Shown here: piece after piece, positions 8,237 through 14,962 of the stretch
How the letters are laid out: each line of letters begins with the position of its first letter
Numbering within the stretch: the first letter of the stretch is position 1
From: Paracoccaceae bacterium
GTDB lineage: Bacteria; Pseudomonadota; Alphaproteobacteria; Rhodobacterales; Rhodobacteraceae
Length of the DNA: 31,651 nucleotides
Assembly (NCBI GenBank): GCA_020832725.1
Contig: JAFIEC010000255.1
Location: 1 to 31,651, forward strand
Reading direction: 5' to 3'
The notes under the pieces: model-generated
The model's database searches: none
Told to the model about the DNA's origin: nothing
What the model saw: the letters and a program-made list of their open reading frames with translations, nothing else
Position numbers and translations under genes: made by a program

Positions 8237-9282
8237 GGGCTCCGCTCCTCGAAGGCGGCGATCTGGGCATCGGTGAGCGTGCGCGGGTCGGCGCCCTCAT
8301 GCACGGCGCGATACCATTCGATCGTGCGTGCGACCGCGTCTTGGAGCCCCCATCGGGGGGTCCAGTGCAGATCGGTGCGTGCAAGTTCGATCGAGAGCGC
8401 AAGCCTTCCGGCCTCATGGGGTGCTGTGGGGTCGGAGGCATCCTGCCATCGGCCCGGCCAATGCGACAGTGCCAGACCCACCAGCCGCGCGACACTGGCC
8501 TGATCGGCAGGTTCCGGCCCGAAGTTCACGGCCTCGGGCACCGGCACGCCCTCCAGCATCCGCGCGGCCAGGGCAAGGTAGCCCGCCAGCGGGTCGAGCA
8601 CATGCTGCCAGGGCCGGATCGCACCGGGGTTGCGCACCGGCAGCTCGCGCCCCGCAGCCAGCGCGCGGGCGAGGTCGGGCAGGATCCGGTTCTCGGCCCA
8701 GTCGCCCCCGCCGATGACGTTGCCCGCCCGCGCTGTGGCCAGGCGGACCGGCCCGTCCCGCAGGAAGGCGCGGGCGTGACTGGCGGCCACGAGTTCCGCC
8801 GCGGCCTTGCTTGCGGAATAGGGGTCATGCCCGCCCAGCCGGTCGCTCTCGCGGTAGGGATGGGGCCACTCGCGGTTCTCATAGACCTTGTCGGTCGTCA
8901 CCACGACCAGTGCGCAGGGCCGCCTCAGCGCCCGCGCGCCCTCCAGCAGGTGGAGCGTGCCCATGACATTCGTGGCCCAGGTCTCGACGGGGTCGGCATA
9001 GGAGCGCAGGACCAGCGGTTGCGCGGCAAGGTGAAAGATCGCGTCGGGCTGCACCTCTGCCACCCGCGCCTCCACCAGGCCCGGTGTCCGGATATCGCCG
9101 ATGCGATGCGCCATGCGCCGGGCAAGGCCCAGCTGGTCGAACAGGGCGGGCGTGGTGTCGGGGGGCAGGGCAAGGCCATGCACTTCGCACCCCAGGCGCA
9201 GCAGCCAGTGCGACAGCCACGCGCCCTTGAAGCCCGTGTGACCCGTCACCAGAACCCGCCGCCCGGCCCAGGGGCCAGTCAT
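8233..9282 (-). CDS. rfbG: CDP-glucose 4,6-dehydratase
   Basis: The product (349 aa from this start) is an extended SDR that converts CDP-glucose to CDP-4-keto-6-deoxyglucose. It shows the NAD-binding motif VLVTGHTGFKG at residues 10-20, a motif characteristic of the CDP-glucose branch (HTGFKG rather than GAGFIG), then TTDKVYEN and the catalytic YSASK. Starts at 9318, 9297 and 9288 are in frame, but 9282 overlaps the rfbF stop as ATGA, matching the rest of the operon. It follows rfbF directly, the standard pairing for CDP-deoxysugar synthesis. No gene for the CDP-4-keto-6-deoxyglucose 3-dehydrase is present, so a 3,6-dideoxyhexose is not the expected product. Confidence 0.92.
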   Translation of the reverse strand: MTGPWAGRRVLVTGHTGFKGAWLSHWLLRLGCEVHGLALPPDTTPALFDQLGLARRMAHRIGDIRTPGLVEARVAEVQPDAIFHLAAQPLVLRSYADPVETWATNVMGTLHLLEGARALRRPCALVVVTTDKVYENREWPHPYRESDRLGGHDPYSASKAAAELVAASHARAFLRDGPVRLATARAGNVIGGGDWAENRILPDLARALAAGRELPVRNPGAIRPWQHVLDPLAGYLALAARMLEGVPVPEAVNFGPEPADQASVARLVGLALSHWPGRWQDASDPTAPHEAGRLALSIELARTDLHWTPRWGLQDAVARTIEWYRAVHEGADPRTLTDAQIAAFEERSP

Positions 9283-10046
9283 CCCCATACCCGCCATGGT
9301 GCGTTGCCCGATGCCCAAAGCCCTTCCAGATAGGTCTTGTCGCGCAGCGTATCCATCGCCGCCCAGAAGCCCTGGTGACGATAGACCGACAATTGGCCCA
9401 TACGCGACAGGGTCTCGAGCGGCTCACGCTCCCAGATCGTGTCGTCGCCGGGGACGTGGGCAAAGACCTCCGGCTCGCAGACGAAGAACCCGCCGGAGAT
9501 CCAGCGCCCGTCTCCACGCGGCTTTTCCAGAAAGCTCTGGACGCGCTCGCCCACGATCTCGAGTGCTCCAAACCGCCCCGCAGGCTGGATCGCGGTGACT
9601 GTGGCATGGGTGCCCTGCGCGCGGTGGTGGGCCAGAAGGGCGGTGATGTCCACATCCGCCACCCCGTCGCCGTAGGTCAGGCAGAAGGTGCCGTCCAGAT
9701 AGGGCCGCACCCTGGCCAGCCGCCCGCCGGTCTGGGTCATCTCTCCGGTATCGACAAGGGTCACCTTCCACGGCTCGGCGGTGCGGTGGTGAACCTCCAT
9801 CCGGTTCTCGGCCATGTCGAGGGTGACGTCCGACATGTGCAGGAAGTAGTTGGCGAAGTATTCCTTGATCACATAGCCCTTGTAGCCGCAGCAGATCACG
9901 AATTCGGTGATGCCGTGATGGCCATAGAGTTTCATGATGTGCCACAGGATCGGGCGCCCGCCGATCTCGATCATGGGCTTGGGCCGCAGGTGGCTCTCCT
10001 CGCTGATCCGGGTGCCAAGGCCCCCGGCCAAGATAACGGCCTTCAT
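9279..10046 (-). CDS. rfbF: Glucose-1-phosphate cytidylyltransferase
   Basis: This 255-residue nucleotidyltransferase makes CDP-glucose from CTP and glucose 1-phosphate. The N-terminus MKAVILAGGLGTRISEES is the nucleotide-binding loop, RPKPMIEIGG at residues 22-31 the sugar-phosphate region, and ICCGYKGYVIKEYF is characteristic of RfbF as opposed to the dTDP- and UDP-glucose enzymes. Length is normal. It is the first gene of the minus-strand operon, so the promoter for all nine genes should lie in 10047-10125, unless transcription reads through from leuD. No convincing promoter was identified there by eye. Confidence 0.93.
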   Translation of the reverse strand: MKAVILAGGLGTRISEESHLRPKPMIEIGGRPILWHIMKLYGHHGITEFVICCGYKGYVIKEYFANYFLHMSDVTLDMAENRMEVHHRTAEPWKVTLVDTGEMTQTGGRLARVRPYLDGTFCLTYGDGVADVDITALLAHHRAQGTHATVTAIQPAGRFGALEIVGERVQSFLEKPRGDGRWISGGFFVCEPEVFAHVPGDDTIWEREPLETLSRMGQLSVYRHQGFWAAMDTLRDKTYLEGLWASGNAPWRVWG

Positions 10047-10067
10047 CTGTCGTCTGCCCGCCTGTAT

Positions 10068-10085
10068 GCGGGACGCAATTCCCGC
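10068..10085 (-). terminator. Possible weak hairpin between leuD and rfbF
   Basis: GCGGG at 10068-10072 pairs with CCCGC at 10081-10085 across an 8-base loop, in the 79-base gap between the leuD stop and the rfbF start. There is no T tract on the minus strand after it, so it is at best a weak or factor-dependent stop. Read-through from gntR-leuC-leuD into the sugar operon remains possible. Confidence 0.25.
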
Positions 10086-10125
10086 GCCACTGCTCTAAAG
10101 GGCGCGCAGGGCGCTGTCCACACTT

Positions 10126-10731
10126 TCAGGGTGTCGCGAGCCAGAGCCAGGGTCGCGCCGCCCTGCGTCTGGTGGCAAAGGCAGAAATGGCCTCGTCATG
10201 CGCGGCCGTCAGGTCGATGTCGTCCCAGCCGTTCACCAGCTTCAGCCGCCACACCGGATCAAGCTCGAAGCGATGCGCCTGTCCCTCGCCCGTGATGGTG
10301 CCCGCATCAAGATCGACCGCCAGCTCCAGAGGCGCCGCCTCTAGCAGCGCCTCCACGGCCTCGGCAGGCAGGCGGGCCGGGAGCAGGCCGTTGTTCACCG
10401 CGTTCGAGGAGAAGATATCACCGAAACTCGGTGCGATCACGGCCCGGAAGCCCGCGTCCACCAGCGCATAGACCGCCGCCTCCCGCGATGACCCGCCCCC
10501 GAAATTGCGCCGCGCGATCAGGACGGAGGCCCCCGCAGCCTCTGGCCGGTTCAGGGGGAAATCGGGCCGTAGCGCGCCCTCTGAATCGTAACGCAAATCG
10601 TGCAGCAGGAACCCGCCATACCCTGCCGAACGGGGTGCCGACATGAACCGCGCGGGGATCAGCTGATCGGTGTCGACGTTTTCCAGCGGCAGCGGCAGCG
10701 CGCGGCCCTCGTGTCGTGTCCAGCCTGGCAT
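10126..10731 (-). CDS. leuD: LeuD-like hydratase/isomerase small subunit (paralog)
   Basis: The product (201 aa) is the swivel-domain subunit of an aconitase-superfamily hydro-lyase. ENVDTDQLIPARF at residues 17-29 and IAPSFGDIFSSNAVNNGLLP are family blocks. The substrate loop reads FGGGSSREAAVYAL (77-90), whereas biosynthetic LeuD normally has FGCGSSREHAPWAL, so several loop residues differ. The ATG at 10731 shares one base with the leuC stop (TGATG). Because it is co-directional with a GntR regulator gene rather than with leuA or leuB, it probably belongs to the catabolic cluster. Acting on citraconate, dimethylmaleate or another substituted maleate is inference; isopropylmalate isomerisation is the alternative. 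Confidence 0.85.
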   Translation of the reverse strand: MPGWTRHEGRALPLPLENVDTDQLIPARFMSAPRSAGYGGFLLHDLRYDSEGALRPDFPLNRPEAAGASVLIARRNFGGGSSREAAVYALVDAGFRAVIAPSFGDIFSSNAVNNGLLPARLPAEAVEALLEAAPLELAVDLDAGTITGEGQAHRFELDPVWRLKLVNGWDDIDLTAAHDEAISAFATRRRAARPWLWLATP

Positions 10732-12137
10732 CAGACATCCCTTCCCGACAGAAGCGGGCGCACATCCGCCAACCTCCCGGTCACCGCCGCCGCCGCCGCC
10801 ATGGCCGGGCTCATCAGATGGGTGCGGGAACCGGGGCCCTGCCGACCGCGGAAGTTGCGGTTCGTCGTCGAGGCACAGCGATTGCCCGGCGGCACGATGT
10901 CGCCATTCATCCCCACGCACATGGAACAGCCCGATCCGGCCCATTCGAGCCCGGCCGCGACGAAGATCCGGTCGAGCCCCTCCTGCTCGGCTTGCGCCTT
11001 GACCAGCGCCGAGCCGGGCGAGACGAGGCCGGGCACCCGTGCCCTGCGCCCGGAGAGCACCGCTGCGGCAGAGCGCAGGTCCTCGATCCGGGCATTGGTG
11101 CACGAACCGATGAAGATCTGGTCGACCGCAACATCTTCAAGGCGCTGCCCCGCGCGCAGCCCCATGTAGTCGAGCGCGGCGCGGATGCGGGCTGCGTCCG
11201 AGGCCGTCGCGGCGCGCTCCGGATCGGGCAGGGTGCCGGTGATCGGCAACGCGTCTTCGGGGCTGGTGCCCCAGGTGACGCCCGGGGCGCTCTCGGCAGC
11301 GTCCAGCCCCTCTTCGCGGTCGAATGCGGCGTCGCGGTCGGAGGCCAGCGTCAGCCATTCGGCCGCGGCGCGGTCCCATGCGGCCCCGTCTGGCGCAAAG
11401 GGGCGGCCCCTGAGCCAGTTCAGCAGCGTCTCGTCCGGAGCAATGAGGCCCGAACGCGCGCCACCCTCGATGGAGAGGTTGCACAATGTCAGCCGGCCCT
11501 CGACCGACAGCGCACGCACCGCAGCGCCGGCATATTCGATGGCATGCCCGCGCCCGCCATCCGCCCCGAGCCTCGCGATCGAGTTGAGCGGGATGTCGTT
11601 GGCACCCCCCGCGGGCCCGGTGCGCCCCTCGACCGAAAGCCCCATCCGTCGCGGCTTGCGCTGCCATATGGTCTGGGTTGCCAGCACATGGGCGACCTCG
11701 GTCGCTCCGATCCCGAAGGCATAGGCACCAAGCGCCCCATGCGTCGCAGTATGGCTGTCGCCGCAGACCACCAGCATGCCAGGCAGGGTCAGCCCCTGTT
11801 CGGGGCCCACCACATGAACGATTCCCTGGCGTGGATCGTGCTGACCGAACAGCCGGAAGCCCCGCGCGGTGGCATTGTCTTCAAGGGTGCGGATCATGCG
11901 GGCGATATCGGCATCGGCCGCCTCGCGTCCGCGCGTGGGCACGTAATGGTCTGCCACGCCCACCGTCAGCGCCGGATGGGCCAGGGCCATGCCTCGTGCC
12001 GCCAGTCTGGCAAAGGCGTGGTGCGAGCCCTCGTGCACGTAGTGGCGATCCACCCAGAGGAGCGATGCGCCGTCGTCCCGGCGCAAGATCTCATGCGCCG
12101 ACCAGAGCCGGTCGAACAGCGTCAGTGGTCCGTTCAC
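10731..12137 (-). CDS. leuC: LeuC-like hydratase/isomerase large subunit (paralog)
   Basis: This 468-residue protein carries the 4Fe-4S cluster of the aconitase superfamily: Cys346 in FIGSCTNARIEDLR, and Cys404 and Cys407 in GCSMCVGMN. VCGDSHTATHGALGA at 124-138 is another family block. One active-site segment reads VHEGSHHAF (34-42), where E. coli-type LeuC has VHEVTSPQAF, which hints at a different substrate. Translation starts at a GTG at 12137 that overlaps the gntR stop as GTGA, so it is coupled to the regulator. With the LeuD-like subunit it should form a heterodimeric hydro-lyase adding water to a C=C next to two carboxylates. Close relatives include isopropylmalate isomerase and dimethylmaleate hydratase. 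Confidence 0.87.
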   Translation of the reverse strand: MNGPLTLFDRLWSAHEILRRDDGASLLWVDRHYVHEGSHHAFARLAARGMALAHPALTVGVADHYVPTRGREAADADIARMIRTLEDNATARGFRLFGQHDPRQGIVHVVGPEQGLTLPGMLVVCGDSHTATHGALGAYAFGIGATEVAHVLATQTIWQRKPRRMGLSVEGRTGPAGGANDIPLNSIARLGADGGRGHAIEYAGAAVRALSVEGRLTLCNLSIEGGARSGLIAPDETLLNWLRGRPFAPDGAAWDRAAAEWLTLASDRDAAFDREEGLDAAESAPGVTWGTSPEDALPITGTLPDPERAATASDAARIRAALDYMGLRAGQRLEDVAVDQIFIGSCTNARIEDLRSAAAVLSGRRARVPGLVSPGSALVKAQAEQEGLDRIFVAAGLEWAGSGCSMCVGMNGDIVPPGNRCASTTNRNFRGRQGPGSRTHLMSPAMAAAAAVTGRLADVRPLLSGRDV

Positions 12138-12940
12138 TCTGCCGCCCTCTCCACCGCCACATCGGCAAGGACAGGCTCCCAGTGCCGGTCTTCCTGGCTG
12201 CCGACCCGGTTCAGCGTCATCTCGAGGCGGAAACGGTCGGGGCGATACAGGGCAGACAGATGCTCCACCCCGTGCCCATGGGCGTCGAAAACCACACGCG
12301 TGAGCGAGATGAGGGCCGCCCCCACCGCAACCTCCAGCGCATCGGCCACATCAGGGGTCGCCAGCATGGCCGACACCGTCTGTCGGGCGTGGTCCACCAC
12401 GACGCCGCGCCGCTCCAGCAAGCGAAACAGCGGCGTCGTGGCAAGATCCGCCTCGGAATAGCCCTCGGCGATCTCCTCGGGGACATGGGTTGTCAGATGC
12501 GAGAACGGCAAGCCTTCGGCAAGACGCAACCGCACCGCCCGCTGGATGCGCGCACCTTCGGGAAGGTTGAGTGCCTCGGCCACATGGGCCGGTGGCGCGC
12601 CATAGGCGAAGGACAGGAGCCGGGCTGTCGTCTCCTCTCCCATGCGACGCAGTTGCGGCATGAGGGTGGCGAAATCCCCGATGATCTGGGTGGGCCGCGC
12701 GCCGGGCGCGCGCACGACTGTGCCGCTTCCGGCCCGCCGCTCGACCAGCCCGTCGGTTACCAGGGCATCGAGCGCGCGCCGGATGGTCACGCGCGAAACG
12801 CCATGATTGTCCGCGAGGCGCAACTCGCCGGGCAGGGCCTGCCCGACCGGATGAACGCCCCCCAGGATCTCGTCGCGCAGAAGCAGATAGACGCGTCGCG
12901 CCTTGCTGCCGTCGGGGGCCTGTTGTGCGCCGTTACCCAT
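12134..12940 (-). CDS. GntR/HutC-family transcriptional regulator
   Basis: The product (268 aa) has an N-terminal winged helix-turn-helix at about residues 13-78, including LPGELRLADNHGVSRVTIRR and VERRAGSGTVV, followed by a UTRA ligand-binding domain at about 98-255, the build of the HutC subfamily. These regulators are usually repressors released by a pathway metabolite. The ATG at 12940 has GGAGA about 8-12 bases upstream; an earlier in-frame ATG at 12994 would lie inside the operator region. It heads an operon with the LeuC/LeuD-like genes and is divergent from the hydantoinase-type genes, so it likely controls both arms and itself through the sites at 12989-13031. Confidence 0.88.
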   Translation of the reverse strand: MGNGAQQAPDGSKARRVYLLLRDEILGGVHPVGQALPGELRLADNHGVSRVTIRRALDALVTDGLVERRAGSGTVVRAPGARPTQIIGDFATLMPQLRRMGEETTARLLSFAYGAPPAHVAEALNLPEGARIQRAVRLRLAEGLPFSHLTTHVPEEIAEGYSEADLATTPLFRLLERRGVVVDHARQTVSAMLATPDVADALEVAVGAALISLTRVVFDAHGHGVEHLSALYRPDRFRLEMTLNRVGSQEDRHWEPVLADVAVERAAE

Positions 12941-12988
12941 GCCGCAATCTCCGAAATGCGCCCATCCTAGACGCTGTGACGCGCGATG

Positions 12989-13031
12989 CAACAATCTTGT
13001 ATGGCCCGAAGGGAGACAAACAAGATTGTTG
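12989..13031. promoter_or_regulatory. Pair of ACAAnnTTGT operators (12-bp perfect inverted repeat)
   Basis: CAACAATCTTGT at 12989-13000 and ACAAGATTGTTG at 13020-13031 are exact reverse complements of each other. Each arm also contains its own small palindrome: ACAATCTTGT (12991-13000) and ACAAGATTGT (13020-13029). Their centres are 29 bases apart, close to three helical turns. They lie between the divergent GntR-type regulator and the hydantoinase arm, the normal place for a GntR-family operator, and overlap predicted promoter elements of both arms. Binding by this regulator is inferred. Confidence 0.75.
12996..13023 (-). promoter_or_regulatory. Candidate gntR-leuC-leuD promoter
   Basis: On the minus strand TTGTTT (13023-13018) and TACAAG (13001-12996) are separated by 16 bases and resemble -35 and -10 boxes. 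The -35 box falls on one operator palindrome and the -10 box on the other, so a bound repressor would block it. This predicts autoregulation. The boxes match the consensus only moderately. Confidence 0.4.
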
Positions 13032-13057
13032 AAGACTGCAAATTGGTATTGTAAACC
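13029..13057 (+). promoter_or_regulatory. Candidate promoter of the hydantoinase arm
   Basis: TTGAAG (13029-13034) and TAAACC (13052-13057) have a 17-base spacer. The -35 box abuts and overlaps the second operator arm, which fits repression. Transcription would start near 13064, shortly before the AGGAGG at 13074-13079. The -10 match is poor, so the exact boxes are uncertain. Confidence 0.3.
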
Positions 13058-13083
13058 ATACAGGCTGATACACAGGAGGCGTC

Positions 13084-13167
13084 ATGAAAGTCCTTCCGGC
13101 GAATGGTACGCCCGTGCGCGCCCGGACCAGCGCAAAGCGCCCCGTCATGGAAGGGTCCGCCCGATGA
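13084..13167 (+). CDS. Possible 27-codon leader peptide ahead of the HyuB-type gene
   Basis: An ATG at 13084 follows the best Shine-Dalgarno in the leader, AGGAGG at 13074-13079, with 4 bases between. It opens a 27-codon frame beginning MKVLPANGTPV and ending in SAR, basic overall, whose stop overlaps the downstream start as ATGA (13164-13167). It resembles no known peptide and shows no run of one amino acid that would suggest attenuation. If translated, it would couple ribosome flow into the next gene. The spacing is a little short and the reading frame could be open by chance in GC-rich DNA. Confidence 0.4.
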   Translation: MKVLPANGTPVRARTSAKRPVMEGSAR

Positions 13168-14876
13168 GCGGCGACGCCCCACAGGGCGCGGGCGAGATCG
13201 ATCCGATCACCCTTGCCGTGCTGGCCGGAAGAATGGAGCAGATCGCAGACGAGATGGATGCGACCCTGTTCCGCTCGGCCTTCAACCCCATCATTGCCGA
13301 GGCCCACGACGCAAGTCACGGGCTTTACCATGCCGCGACGGGAGAGACCCTGGTTCAGGGCAAATCCGGCCTTCCGATCTTCGTGGGGGTGATGGCCTTT
13401 GCCGTCAAGGCGGTCATCGACAAGGCAGATGGCGACATGTCCGATGGCGATATCTGGGTGTTCAACGATGCCCATATCGGCGGTACCCACCTGTCGGACA
13501 TGCGGCTGGTCAGGCCATATTTCCATGACGGTGAGGTCTTTTGCCACCTGGCCTCGGTGGGGCACTGGCACGATGTCGGCGGCGCTGTTCCCGGAAACTA
13601 CAATCCGCAGGCCACCGAAGTCTTTCAGGAGGCGTTCGTACTGCCGCCGGTTCGGCTGGTGCGCGCAGGCGAGCTGCAGCAGGATATCGTCGATATCCTG
13701 ATGCGCAACACGCGCCTGCCGCAGTCGGCCATGGGTGATCTCAACGGGCAACTCGGCGCGCTCGATCTGGGCGCTGCGCGCCTGGACGCGCTGATTGCAG
13801 AATATGGTGCCGAGACGGTGCGCGCGGCGCTTGATGCCCTGAGCCACCGGGCCGAGCGTCTTGCGAGGGCAGAGATCGCCGCCCTGCCGGACGGACGCTG
13901 GGAGGCGGAGGATTTCCTCGACAACGACGGAATCACCGATACGCCATTGCCGATTCGCGTGGCGATCGAGATCAGCGGCGAGCGGCTGGCGCTCGACTTC
14001 ACGGGTACGGCTCCGGCAACGGCGGGGCCCGTCAATATCAGCCGCGGCACGGCCATTGCCTGCATCTATGTCGCAATCAAACACATCTTTCCGGTCCTGC
14101 CCGCCAATGCGGGCGTGATGCGCCCCATCGACGTGACCATCCCCGAGGGCAGCCTGCTGGCGGCCGAGTTTCCGGCGCCTACCGGTGGCTATACCGAGAC
14201 CATCCTGCGCATGATCGACGTGATCTTTGCCTGTCTCGCACAGGCCGCGCCCGAACGGGTCGTCGCCAATGCCTATGGCACGATCAACGCGCTCTCGATT
14301 GCGGGGCGGCGGGCTGATGGGCGGCGCTGGGTGATGTTTTCCTTCTATGGCGGCGGGCATGGTGGCGCGCCCGAGGGGGACGGGCTGAATCATGGCAACG
14401 CGCCCATTTCGACCGCGACCATTCCGCCGTTGGAGATCCTCGAGTCGGCCTATCCGGTGATGTTCACCCAATGGGCGCTGCGCCCCGACAGCGCGGGCCC
14501 GGGGCTGCATCGCGGCGGGCTGGGCGCCGTCTACGAGATCGAGGTTCTGGAAGAGCGTGGTGCCGAGGGGTTCCTGTTCGGAGAGCGGGGGCGTTTCCCT
14601 CCGCGCGGGGTTGCAGGCGGTGGGGATGCGGCGCTGAACGTCTTTTCCTACGAGAATGCCGGCGAATGGGCCAATCCGCCCATGGTCTCCAAGATGGTCG
14701 GGATTCGCCTGAAGCAGGGCGAACGCGTGCGTCTGGAGACCCCGGGCGGTGGCGGTTATGGCCCCGCTGCGGATCGCGCCCCCGGGGCGGTGGCGCGGGA
14801 TGTCAGGCTTGGCTACGTCAGTCCCGAGCGGGCCGATGCGGATTATGGCCCCGCATGGCGCGAGGTCGGCGCATGA
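13164..14876 (+). CDS. Hydantoinase B/oxoprolinase family protein (HyuB type)
   Basis: The product (570 aa) is the B subunit of the N-methylhydantoinase/5-oxoprolinase/acetone carboxylase family, whose A-B pairs use ATP to open cyclic amides or activate related carbonyls. DPITLAVLAGRMEQIADEM and LFRSAFNPIIAE at the N-terminus, and TPGGGGYG near the C-terminus, are family blocks; length is normal. The ATG at 13164 has GGAAGGG at 13149-13155 and overlaps a short leader frame as ATGA. It is the first long gene of the regulated plus-strand arm. The ring opened is not known; a five-membered lactam or imide is the family expectation. Confidence 0.88.
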   Translation: MSGDAPQGAGEIDPITLAVLAGRMEQIADEMDATLFRSAFNPIIAEAHDASHGLYHAATGETLVQGKSGLPIFVGVMAFAVKAVIDKADGDMSDGDIWVFNDAHIGGTHLSDMRLVRPYFHDGEVFCHLASVGHWHDVGGAVPGNYNPQATEVFQEAFVLPPVRLVRAGELQQDIVDILMRNTRLPQSAMGDLNGQLGALDLGAARLDALIAEYGAETVRAALDALSHRAERLARAEIAALPDGRWEAEDFLDNDGITDTPLPIRVAIEISGERLALDFTGTAPATAGPVNISRGTAIACIYVAIKHIFPVLPANAGVMRPIDVTIPEGSLLAAEFPAPTGGYTETILRMIDVIFACLAQAAPERVVANAYGTINALSIAGRRADGRRWVMFSFYGGGHGGAPEGDGLNHGNAPISTATIPPLEILESAYPVMFTQWALRPDSAGPGLHRGGLGAVYEIEVLEERGAEGFLFGERGRFPPRGVAGGGDAALNVFSYENAGEWANPPMVSKMVGIRLKQGERVRLETPGGGGYGPAADRAPGAVARDVRLGYVSPERADADYGPAWREVGA

Positions 14877-14962
14877 GCTCGCGCATCATGTCACGGCGAT
14901 CGTCCCGCCTCCTGGCGGCCGGACAAGCACAAACGGCACGCAAACCGGAGATAGCCGCATGA
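14873..14962 (+). CDS. Possible 29-codon linker frame between the HyuB- and HyuA-type genes
   Basis: The 82-base gap between the two long genes is spanned by an open frame of 29 codons that starts on an ATGA overlap with the first stop and ends on an ATGA overlap with the next start. It begins MSSRIMSRRSSRLL and is rich in Arg and Ser. The downstream gene has its own GGAG at 14947-14950, so coupling is not required. A real small protein, a coupling device and chance are all possible; codon evidence is too short to decide. Confidence 0.25.
   Translation: MSSRIMSRRSSRLLAAGQAQTARKPEIAA

Noticed and set aside
13046..13061. GTAT and ATAC arms near the hydantoinase promoter as a third regulator site
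   Set aside because: Only four bases per arm and unlike the ACAAnnTTGT sites; likely chance.
12933..14510. 525-codon minus-strand open frame opposite the HyuB-type gene
   Set aside because: Translation shows no family motif and is rich in His, Gln and Arg, typical of an antisense shadow.
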